A stretch of 64,000 bases of DNA. It comes from Evansella vedderi. GTDB taxonomy: Bacteria > Bacillota > Bacilli > Bacillales > Salisediminibacteriaceae. Positions 55,487 to 64,000 of the stretch are shown here, in pieces. The stretch's first letter is position 1. Each line of letters opens with the position of its first letter. The position numbers and the translations under genes are program-made. The notes beneath the pieces are model-generated. The model did not search any database. It saw only the letters and a program-made list of their open reading frames with translations, and was not told the origin of the DNA. The stretch covers positions 60,924 through 124,923 of the forward strand of contig NZ_JAUSUG010000019.1 in NCBI RefSeq assembly GCF_030813435.1, in the 5' to 3' direction.

Positions 55487-56863
55487 TTAACGGGATGATC
55501 TTTCCCTTTGTTCATTCGCTCGATCAAGTAATCCTTGAAGGATAGGTTGGTATGTTTCTACATATTCTTCAACAGTGTAATTACCCATCCATAGCTCTAC
55601 AACTGTTTCATTATATCTATCCCACCACTCTGGGTTATACGTTCGTTCTTGAGGAGCTTGTCTACCGTACTCTTCAATCGTATCAATCCATACATGTTTG
55701 TTATGCGGAAGGTGCTCTAGCTCAACAAACTCATCAGCTAAAGATACAATGTTAGGAACTTGTAATCCTAATTCCATCATCTGTCTTTGAGCATCTTCAT
55801 CTACTGATAGGTATGCAACTAAATTAAATGCTTCTTGTGGGTGATCCGTATTGGAGCCTACAGCGATACCTAAAGATCCTAACCATGTTCTAGACTCCAT
55901 TGTTTCTGGGTGTGCCGGCCAAGGCATAAGGCCATATTCAAAATCTAAATCCCAGAATGCAGCTTGGTCCCAAGGTGCAATGGGGAACATAGCAACCGTT
56001 CCTTCTAACCAACGAACATATCCACTTGTCGCGTCTGCCGCATCATGAGAAGGAACAACAGAGTGTTCATGACGAAGGTCATACATAAATTGTAATGCTT
56101 CTTTAAACTCTGGAGTGTCCATTGTAATTTCCGTTTCGTCTTCATTTAGCCAATCTGCACCAGCAGACCAAACAGCGGCATGTGGCCACCAGAAGTCAGC
56201 ACCGTATTGTACGATGTTATCTCTGTCAAAATCAGGACTAGCGGCGTTATTCCCATTTGCATCAATAGTTAATTGTTTTGCAATTTCTATATACTCATTC
56301 CAATCCATTGGCTCATCTGGGTTGGGAATCTCAACACCAGCAGCTTCAAATAGGTCTTGGTTATAACCATAAGCGAAAGGTCCTACATCCTTAGGTAGGG
56401 CATAAATTTCCCCGTCTCGTTGATACCTTCTAATTCCACTTTCCCAAATTTCATCTAAATTAAAAATACCAGTCGCTTCAATAAATTCAGTTAACTCCAT
56501 GATTTGGTTGTTATCAACTAATAAATCTAAGTTTCCTGGAGCAACATAGAATACGTCTGGTTGTGTCCCAGCACCAAGCCTTGTTTGTACCTGCTGCCAA
56601 AAATCATCTGGCGGTAAAAACGTAGCGTCTATCGTAACATGAGGATAATCTTGTTCAAATTGTTCAAAGATCTGCTGGTAAATCTCTTGCTCTTGCGGCT
56701 GTGCAAAGGCAAGGTATTCTAGTGTTATATCCTCTTGCGTATCACCGTCTGTATCTCCCGCATCACCTGCGTCACCGCCATCTGCACCTCCGTTACAAGC
56801 TGTCGCAAACAATAGTAAACATACAGCTAACGAAAATAACCACTTCATTTTTACATTCTTCAA
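55487..56863 (-). CDS. araN: ABC sugar importer binding lipoprotein AraN-like
   Basis: Extracellular solute-binding lipoprotein of 458 aa. The lipobox FATAC places the lipidated Cys at residue 23, followed by an acidic Gly-Asp-rich linker (GGADGGDAGDAGDTDGDTQE). The rest is a family 1 sugar-binding fold (EIYQQIFEQFEQDYPHVTID, DVFYVAPGNLDLLVDNNQIM). It would catch arabinose oligomers released by the arabinanases. Start is TTG at 56863 with AAGGGGGA 7 bases upstream. First gene of araN-araP-araQ-arabinanase. Confidence 0.9.
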   Translation of the reverse strand: MKNVKMKWLFSLAVCLLLFATACNGGADGGDAGDAGDTDGDTQEDITLEYLAFAQPQEQEIYQQIFEQFEQDYPHVTIDATFLPPDDFWQQVQTRLGAGTQPDVFYVAPGNLDLLVDNNQIMELTEFIEATGIFNLDEIWESGIRRYQRDGEIYALPKDVGPFAYGYNQDLFEAAGVEIPNPDEPMDWNEYIEIAKQLTIDANGNNAASPDFDRDNIVQYGADFWWPHAAVWSAGADWLNEDETEITMDTPEFKEALQFMYDLRHEHSVVPSHDAADATSGYVRWLEGTVAMFPIAPWDQAAFWDLDFEYGLMPWPAHPETMESRTWLGSLGIAVGSNTDHPQEAFNLVAYLSVDEDAQRQMMELGLQVPNIVSLADEFVELEHLPHNKHVWIDTIEEYGRQAPQERTYNPEWWDRYNETVVELWMGNYTVEEYVETYQPILQGLLDRANEQRERSSR

Positions 56864-57741
56864 CTTAAATCCCCCTTGTTTTTTATTAATTGTTTAAGGT
56901 TTTTATTAACGTTTTAAATTCATTGAAGTCTGAAAACGGTAACACCAACCTCAAAAAAACTGTTTTCGTTTACGGTTAAAAATATACTACAGAGCATGTA
57001 CGTACGTCAATTTGTTTTTTAAAAATTTGTTAGTTTAAGCGGATTTTTGTCGGCCGTACAAGAGAAAATTATTAAACCAACTTGTTCGTTCATATCATTC
57101 CTTTCATTTATCAAAACAGTATTTAGTTGATCCTCCATTTCTGTTAAATTGTGATATTTATTAATATAGTTTCCAAACAAGGCCATCTCATTCGTTAAAT
57201 ATCAACCAATTTATTCCACATTTAATTGTACGATGTAATGTTATAAAAGGAGAAGTTACTTTATCAAATATCATTTGGGGAACACAATAGACTCGTACAA
57301 CAAACAACTCCATTTGTCAGTTTTTGTCACTTTACCGAGAATCATTTTGCAACTATAAAGTATTGTACGTACACTATTTCTAGTTTTTAACCCTTTTTTT
57401 AAATATTTTGAAATAGCAGGTACTATGGTTTTATTTTGATATCAGATTCTCTAAAATAAATAAAAGATATAGCGCATAATATTATATTTTTGATAAATAA
57501 TACGTATAATAGCTACTTTTCATCTTGTACGTACAAAGTAAGTTGTGGTAAATTTATTATGTACATCACTGAAGCAATGGAATTGCAATAGCAAATAATT
57601 TCAAATAAAGTGTATACTTCTCTATAGGAGTTTATATTTTTGTTATTTAATTAACATTAATGTTATTGTATTTTGCTAAGGATTTACATTATAAAATTAC
57701 CTATTATTTAAAAGCTATTCATTAATGAAGGGGGAATTGAA
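56864..57741. promoter_or_regulatory. Divergent 878-bp control region with several AraR-like boxes
   Basis: Between araN and the divergent GH43 gene. Best AraR boxes: 57523-57538 TCTTGTACGTACAAAG (13 of 16, core TTGTACGTACAA) and 57361-57376 TATTGTACGTACACTA (perfect TTGTACGTACA). Weaker ones: 57224-57239 AATTGTACGATGTAAT, 56995-57010 with the core TGTACGTAC, and a right half CCGTACAAG at 57055-57063. Degenerate catabolite-control-like sequences, TGAAAACGGTTAAC (56931) and TGTTTTCGTTTACG (56962), lie close to araN. No protein-coding frame is convincing here. Confidence 0.7.
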
Positions 57742-58716
57742 GTGGCACAACAAAACGAGTATAAGAATCCAATTATTGAGCAACGTGCGGATCCATGGGT
57801 ATATAAACATACGGATGGATACTACTACTTTACTGCATCTGTTCCAGAGTATGATCGCATTGAATTAAGACGATCTAAAACTATACAAGGATTAGAAGAA
57901 GCTGAACCAGTAGTTGTGTGGAGGAAATACGAGACGGGACCAATGAGTGCTAATATTTGGGCTCCTGAAATTCATTTTATTGATGGTAAGTGGTACATCT
58001 ATTTCGCAGCGGCAAAAACAACGGAAACGAATGACGGCCTATTTGATCACCGTATGTTTGTACTGGAAACTTCTGCTGCTAATCCATTAGAAGGCGAATG
58101 GGTTGAAAAGGGACAAATTAAAACAAAATGGGAATCCTTTGCCCTAGATGCAACTACATTTGAACATAATGGAACAAGATACCTTGTTTGGCCGCAAAAG
58201 GATCCTGAAATTCCAGGGAATTCTAACTTATATATTGCGGAATTAGAGAATCCGTGGACAATAAAAGAACCGCAAGTAATGATTGCTACTCCAGAATACG
58301 ATTGGGAAAAGATTGGTTTCTTAGTTAATGAAGGACCTGCAGTTATTAAGAGAAATGGAAAAATATTCATTTCTTTCTCAGCAAGCGCCACTGACTTTAA
58401 CTATTGTATGGGACTGTTGACTGCTGATGAAAACAGCGATTTATTAGACCCAGCTTCATGGGTAAAAACCCCTGAACCAGTTTTTGTAACTAATGAAGAA
58501 ACAGGACAATATGGACCAGGTCATAATAGCTTTACCGTTTCCGAAGATGGAACGAAAGACGTGCTGATTTATCACGCAAGAAACTACAAGGAAATTGAAG
58601 GGGATCCACTATATGATCCTAACAGACATACTCGGGCACAAACAATTACCTGGAATGAAGATGGTACACCAAACTTCGGTATTCCACTTCCTGACGATCG
58701 TCCTGTAAAAAACTAA
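57742..58716 (+). CDS. Intracellular GH43 alpha-L-arabinofuranosidase
   Basis: Cytoplasmic glycosidase of 324 aa; no signal peptide. The GH43 catalytic triad is seen in IIEQRADPWVYKHTDGYYYF (Asp), SFALDATTFEHNG (Asp) and LVNEGPAVIKRNGK (Glu). HRMFVLE and GPGHNSFTVSEDG are further blade motifs. Likely an exo-acting arabinofuranosidase on imported oligosaccharides. The start is GTG at 57742 with AAGGGGGA upstream. Monocistronic, divergent from araN, ended by a strong terminator. Confidence 0.88.
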   Translation: MAQQNEYKNPIIEQRADPWVYKHTDGYYYFTASVPEYDRIELRRSKTIQGLEEAEPVVVWRKYETGPMSANIWAPEIHFIDGKWYIYFAAAKTTETNDGLFDHRMFVLETSAANPLEGEWVEKGQIKTKWESFALDATTFEHNGTRYLVWPQKDPEIPGNSNLYIAELENPWTIKEPQVMIATPEYDWEKIGFLVNEGPAVIKRNGKIFISFSASATDFNYCMGLLTADENSDLLDPASWVKTPEPVFVTNEETGQYGPGHNSFTVSEDGTKDVLIYHARNYKEIEGDPLYDPNRHTRAQTITWNEDGTPNFGIPLPDDRPVKN

Positions 58717-58724
58717 TTATTATT

Positions 58725-58767
58725 TTCACGAGAAAACAAAATGGTTTGATATATGTTTTCTCGTGAA
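58725..58767 (+). terminator. Terminator of the intracellular GH43 gene
   Basis: TTCACGAGAAAAC and GTTTTCTCGTGAA form a perfect 13-bp stem followed by TTTTAA, starting 8 bases after the stop. Confidence 0.85.
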
Positions 58768-58881
58768 TTTTAACCCCTAATATTTTTTAAATTTTTTCAT
58801 TACTTATTTCATAGATTGCAAGATACTTTGATTACACAACTAGTCATAGAAGATAATAATTTAGATGATTTATACATTTTA

Positions 58882-58895
58882 TGTAACCGCTTTTA
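58882..58895 (+). promoter_or_regulatory. Candidate catabolite-responsive element
   Basis: TGTAACCGCTTTTA fits the CcpA-site pattern TGNAANCGNNNNCA with one mismatch. It lies 70 bases upstream of the wall-anchored arabinanase start. This placement suits glucose repression, but one degenerate site is weak evidence. Confidence 0.4.
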
Positions 58896-58964
58896 TCTTA
58901 ACTTTTTTACCACGAAACTAGTAATATATGAAAATGTACATTTGTCATCATAAGGAGGCGCATC

Positions 58965-61900
58965 ATGAAGAAGACACTTAAGAAAATTACAATTATTTTA
59001 TTAGCTTTGACCTTATTCTTCCCACATTTTTTATATGGTAAGAATACTTCAGTAAATCCTGTAAGTGCAGCTGAAAACAATTCATTAGTAGCACAATATT
59101 TATTTGCTGAAAATGTAAACGATTCATCGGGAAATAATCTTCATGGATCCATTGGTGGAGATATTGCTTATATTGTAGATCCTGAAATAGGCCCTGCAAT
59201 TAATCTCAATGGAACTGGCTATGTTGAAATACCTGCTGATATAGTTAATCAAACGGACATGACCATATCTTCATGGGTTTATTGGGAAGGAGAACAAAAC
59301 TGGTCACGTATTTTTGACTTTTTCACTCCTGATCACCCAGATGGAAGCATGTTTTTGACACCAAGTACACATTATGAGGATATTCAGATGAATATCGGAA
59401 AATATGGTGTAGGATTAAACGAAGTTATCTCTTCTGAGTCATTTCCAATTCAAGAATGGGCTCATATAGCCATTACTATTGATAATAATTTGGCTAAAAT
59501 TTACCTTAATGGAGAGGTAGTTGCAATAGATGAGAACCTTGGCCTTTCACCAAATGAAATAGAAGCTACAAAGGCTTATCTTGGGAAAAGCATGCACGAC
59601 CATGCTGATCCACTTCTAAACGGAAAGTTAGCTCAATTTGAAATTCACAGCCGTTCATTAAGCGCTCAAGAAATTGCCGAAAAAGCCGGCAAAACACAGA
59701 ATGTTCATGATATCGTATTTCCAGAAGCACCGGCTCCTTCTAAAGATGATTTCCCACAATTAGATGAGCCAAACTTTGCTAATGAAGATAAATGGACAAC
59801 TTGGAATACACATGATGCTGAAATTATCAAAGTGGATGATACGTATTATGTTTTTTCAACAGACTATGCAGTTGGACAAGCTCCATCAGCAGGAATACAG
59901 ATTAGAGAATCACAAGATTTGATCAATTGGGAATTTACAGGACGTGTATTTGATAGTGTTACAGAAGAAGCATCTGAATGGACAAATGGTGCAGACATTT
60001 TCTGGGCTCCCGATGTTGTGAAAATGAACGATAAGTTTTATTTATACTACGCAGTCTCTGAGTTCGGGACAAGAAATTCTTATATTGGTCTTGCAACAAG
60101 TGATAATATTGAGGGACCATGGGTAGACCAAGGTGCTGTTGTAAAAACTCGTGCAGGGGACGGACATTCCGTCAATGCTATCGACCCAGGAATTGTTATA
60201 GATGCTGATGGCACCCCATGGATGGTATACGGTTCTTATTTCGGAGGTATTTACATCACTGAATTAGACTCCGATACAGGTAAACGTGTAAACGAAGAAG
60301 ATATGGGAACATTAATCGCTTCACGTCAAGATCAAGGTATCCCACATCCTGGCCCTGCAATTGAGGGGCCTGCTATCATGTATAATGCTGATACAGGTTA
60401 CTATTACTTGTTTGTCACTTATGGATGGCTTGAGGATACGTATAACGTTAGAGTAGCCAGATCAAAAAATGTTGAAGGTCCTTACCTTGATTTCAATGGC
60501 AATGATATGGTGGACCCATCAGGTTCATCAGAAACTGGAACTAAAATTATTAACTCCTATGCTTTCGAGGGAGACGCTGGATGGTTAGGTACTGGACATA
60601 ATGGACTCTTGCAAGATGGAGATAACCATTTTATCATTCACAATGCTAGGGCCGGAGAAAACTTATTCTGGTCTCATCTTCATGTGAGAAAATTATTATG
60701 GACAGAGGACGGTTGGCCAGTTGTTTCACCACAACGTTATGCTGGAGAATATGTTCAAGAAGTATCAGAGGAACATGTGGTAGGTATTTTTGAACAAATC
60801 GTTCTTCCAAGAGACAATGATTCTCAGATTACCCCAAACTATATTACTCTACTTCCAGGTGGGGATATTAATTATGAAAATAGTAATAGTTATTGGGAGT
60901 TAAGTAGTGAGAATATATTGACGTTAAACTGGTATGATCCAAATAACGCTCCTGACGGTTATTGGATTGACACATTAACGGTCATCCCTTCTTGGGACTG
61001 GGAAAACTGGGAACCAACTATGGTATTTACAGGACTTAATCAATTCGGTACAGCAATTTGGGGTAAAAACGTTGGAGATATGACAGACGAGGAACGTGTT
61101 GCTTTTGCAAAAGAGCAGTTAAACCTTAATAATATTGACAGCATCACATCTAATTTATCCCTTCCAACAATGGGACAAAGGGACACAAGTATTTCTTGGG
61201 AGTCTAGTAATCCTGAATTCATAACTAACGAAGGAATCGTTACTCGACCGCCTCACGGTTCTGGAAATGTTGACCTTACGTTAACGGCAACCATTTCAAG
61301 GGGTTCAGCGAGTGATACAAAAGATTTTGAAGCTACTGTACTAGAACTGGGGTCACCAGAGATAGCCAACTATTCATTTGACAAGGATAATGGTAATCAA
61401 ATCCTAGACAGTTCAGGAAATGACTTACATGGTACTATCCATGGTGGAGTATCGTGGGTTGAAGAAGGAAAAGTTGGTGGAGCTATTCAATTAAATGGAG
61501 CAGATGGCTATATCCAAGTACCAAATACAGTTTCCGATGCTGAAGACTTTACCTTTACTGCATGGGTAAATTGGAGCGGTGGTGGAATATGGCAACGCAT
61601 TTTTGACTTCGGTGGTTCCGGTGGCTGGATGTTCTTAACACCTAGCACCCATAACGATGAACTATTCTTTACTATTTATCACAACAATGAAGATCAAACA
61701 TTGGCAACTGATCAATTACCTGAAGATGAATGGATACATGTTGCTATTACAATTGAGGGGAACACTGGAAAACTTTATATCAATGGTGAACTGAAAGATG
61801 TCAATCAAAACATGACACATTTACCAAAACAAATAAATGCTGATTCTAATTATCTTGGTAACAGTCGTTTCGACTCAGATCCAACCTTTAATGGAATGCT

Positions 61901-62339
61901 TGATGAAGTAGAGATCTTGAGATATGCATTAACAGAAGAAGAAATTACAGAAAGAGTTACAGCAAATGAAGAGGATACGGAAGACCCTAATGCAGCAGAT
62001 CCTAATATTCCAGATCCTGATACTTCAGAATCCAATGATCCAGCAAACGACAATAAATCAGATGAACAAACGAATGATACAAATAAGGTTGAGGATGAGA
62101 ATGCTACTGCAGTAGTTGATAGTGGCGACTCTAAGGATAACAAAGACTCCACTGATTCAGTGACAGATACTAAAGAAAAGACAGATGAAAAAAGTGGATC
62201 TAACGAAACTAAGGAAGGAGAAGAGCTTCCTAACACTTATACAAACATTTATAACTTCCTTCTACTAGGTTTAATTCTTGTCCTTATAGGAACGGCTTAT
62301 TTCGTAATCCGTAGACGCTTTAATCGTTCTTTAACTTAG
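58965..62339 (+). CDS. Wall-anchored LamG-GH43-LamG arabinanase
   Basis: Large surface enzyme of 1124 aa. Domains: signal peptide (about 1-36, ending VSAA), first LamG-type sugar-binding domain (about 45-245), GH43 arabinanase core (about 265-690) with WNTHDAEIIKVDDTYYVF, NAIDPGIVID and PAIEGPAIMYN, and an atrophied Ig-like domain (about 705-790; ISWESSNPEFITNEGIVTRP). A second LamG domain follows (about 795-990), then an Asp/Ser/Asn-rich linker to 1085, LPNTYTN at 1088, a hydrophobic helix and RRRFNRS. This is a sortase-type tail, though Tyr replaces the usual Gly after LPNT. The core resembles the arabinanase at 52034. AAGGAGG precedes ATG. Confidence 0.92.
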   Translation: MKKTLKKITIILLALTLFFPHFLYGKNTSVNPVSAAENNSLVAQYLFAENVNDSSGNNLHGSIGGDIAYIVDPEIGPAINLNGTGYVEIPADIVNQTDMTISSWVYWEGEQNWSRIFDFFTPDHPDGSMFLTPSTHYEDIQMNIGKYGVGLNEVISSESFPIQEWAHIAITIDNNLAKIYLNGEVVAIDENLGLSPNEIEATKAYLGKSMHDHADPLLNGKLAQFEIHSRSLSAQEIAEKAGKTQNVHDIVFPEAPAPSKDDFPQLDEPNFANEDKWTTWNTHDAEIIKVDDTYYVFSTDYAVGQAPSAGIQIRESQDLINWEFTGRVFDSVTEEASEWTNGADIFWAPDVVKMNDKFYLYYAVSEFGTRNSYIGLATSDNIEGPWVDQGAVVKTRAGDGHSVNAIDPGIVIDADGTPWMVYGSYFGGIYITELDSDTGKRVNEEDMGTLIASRQDQGIPHPGPAIEGPAIMYNADTGYYYLFVTYGWLEDTYNVRVARSKNVEGPYLDFNGNDMVDPSGSSETGTKIINSYAFEGDAGWLGTGHNGLLQDGDNHFIIHNARAGENLFWSHLHVRKLLWTEDGWPVVSPQRYAGEYVQEVSEEHVVGIFEQIVLPRDNDSQITPNYITLLPGGDINYENSNSYWELSSENILTLNWYDPNNAPDGYWIDTLTVIPSWDWENWEPTMVFTGLNQFGTAIWGKNVGDMTDEERVAFAKEQLNLNNIDSITSNLSLPTMGQRDTSISWESSNPEFITNEGIVTRPPHGSGNVDLTLTATISRGSASDTKDFEATVLELGSPEIANYSFDKDNGNQILDSSGNDLHGTIHGGVSWVEEGKVGGAIQLNGADGYIQVPNTVSDAEDFTFTAWVNWSGGGIWQRIFDFGGSGGWMFLTPSTHNDELFFTIYHNNEDQTLATDQLPEDEWIHVAITIEGNTGKLYINGELKDVNQNMTHLPKQINADSNYLGNSRFDSDPTFNGMLDEVEILRYALTEEEITERVTANEEDTEDPNAADPNIPDPDTSESNDPANDNKSDEQTNDTNKVEDENATAVVDSGDSKDNKDSTDSVTDTKEKTDEKSGSNETKEGEELPNTYTNIYNFLLLGLILVLIGTAYFVIRRRFNRSLT

Positions 62340-62514
62340 GCTCTGTTAGTGGATAGTGTTGATTTTGTATATGCGTTGATTTTGCGAAAGGAGCGAGACT
62401 CCAGCGGGAAAAGCAACTGCCGAAGACCCCGCAGGGACGAGGAGGCTGAGGCGTTGCCCGCGGAAAGCGAGCTCCTGTAGCATAAATCAACAACAAAGAC
62501 TAACAGAGCTTTAA
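62339..62514. repeat. MITE-like repeat, copy C, abutting a stop codon
   Basis: Ends GGCTCTGTTAGT (left) and ACTAACAGAGCTT (right) are inverted repeats. The interior (GAAAGGAGCGAGACTCCAGC through GTTGCCCGCGGAAAGCGAGC) is a GC-rich palindromic unit. The left end begins at the last base of the arabinanase stop codon TAG. Confidence 0.7.
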
Positions 62515-62537
62515 CTTAAAATTACTTGTAATAAAAA

Positions 62538-62790
62538 TAATGAGGTTGGGACAAAAGTATTTTTACTAATAAGAAATCCGAACAAACTAGATGTAGGTGC
62601 TATCTACCCGCTTCGGAAATATACTTCGCTTTCCGCGGGCGGCTGGTGAGCCTCCTCGTGCTAACGCACTGTGGGTCTCACCTCTGCCTCTGCTCCCGCA
62701 GGAGTCTACGTATATTTCCTCCGCTAAGGTAGTGCATTGTTCGTATTTCCGATTAAACACTTTAGTTATGTCCCAGCCTCATTTATTTTT
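62538..62790. repeat. Long palindromic repeat with GAGGTTGGGACA ends
   Basis: AATGAGGTTGGGACA on the left and TGTCCCAGCCTCATT on the right are inverted with one mismatch. The centre holds the Bacillus-type GC-rich palindrome (CTTTCCGCGGGCGGCTGGTG ... CTCCCGCAGGAGTC). With copy C it fills the gap between the arabinanase and the GH51 gene. It may also work as a bidirectional terminator. Confidence 0.65.
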
Positions 62791-62885
62791 GCTTTCATAA
62801 AAGGGTGTTGTTTTTTGATATTATAAGTTTTTCCCTTTATTATTGATTCCCCAAAAGGTTCTTTATTAAGCGTCTGCTAAGTAAT

Positions 62886-64000
<1,115 letters not shown>

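Noticed and set aside
58921..58960. AraR box before the wall-anchored arabinanase (ATGTACATTTG)
   Set aside because: Only the TGTAC half agrees; below the level of the boxes accepted elsewhere.
62597..62800. 67-codon plus-strand frame at 62.6 kb
   Set aside because: Lies wholly inside the GAGGTTGGGACA palindrome and reads repeat sequence.

Overview
The window looks like a chromosomal segment of a low-GC Gram-positive bacterium of the family Bacillaceae. Many proteins match Bacillus subtilis gene types (DbpA/YxiN helicase, AraR, AraM, AraNPQ, YesMN, YesL, DegV, cold-shock protein). Ribosome binding sites are strong GGAGG types, and TTG and GTG starts are common. Intergenic GC-rich imperfect palindromes of the kind scattered through alkaliphilic and halotolerant Bacillus relatives recur. 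I cannot name the species. I saw no rRNA, tRNA, CRISPR array, prophage or intact transposase.

Left part (1-11.4 kb): a YesMN-type two-component system running off the left edge, an AraC-type regulator behind a nickel-cofactor gene that has only its N-terminal half (larC1), and a hexuronate/pentose-phosphate block. In that block uxaC and gnd form an operon flanked by two paralogous ROK (XylR-like) repressors. A XylR-like palindrome lies between uxaC and the second ROK gene. Middle-left (11-28 kb): housekeeping and mixed genes (acetyltransferase, phospholipase D-type protein, DbpA, NSS symporter, EamA exporter, orphan histidine kinase, DUF2254, DegV, HAD phosphatase, DoxX, a GAF-PAS-GGDEF-EAL protein), most ended by clear terminators.

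Accessory stretch (23.5-34.5 kb): defence-related genes, intact and decaying. They are an AbiC-like membrane protein, a broken primase-helicase gene of the TOTE conflict type, an MntA-HepT module whose HepT gene is frameshifted, and a ZorA/ZorB-like proton-channel pair with no ZorC, ZorD or ZorE beside it. Two arrays of a 21-bp-period repeat (core TTCGATAGATTA) lie at 28.33 and 34.35 kb, on either side of the TOTE, HepT and ZorAB-like genes.

Right half (35-64 kb): a large arabinan/arabinose utilisation locus. Outside the cell, a wall-anchored LamG-GH43 arabinanase and a smaller secreted GH43 arabinanase would cut arabinan. An AraNPQ-type ABC importer would bring in arabino-oligosaccharides; its ATPase is not in the window. 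Inside, two GH51 enzymes, a GH43 enzyme and a GH127 enzyme would release L-arabinose. GalM, AraA and AraD convert it toward xylulose 5-phosphate, and transaldolase and transketolase, encoded with abfA, feed it to central metabolism. The ribulokinase araB is not in the window. AraR and several AraR-type operators (consensus ATTTGTACGTACAAAT) tie the locus together, including a pair 42 bp apart before the tal-tkt-abfA operon. A decayed second araR copy is also present. Several MITE-like or palindromic repeats fill the long intergenic gaps.
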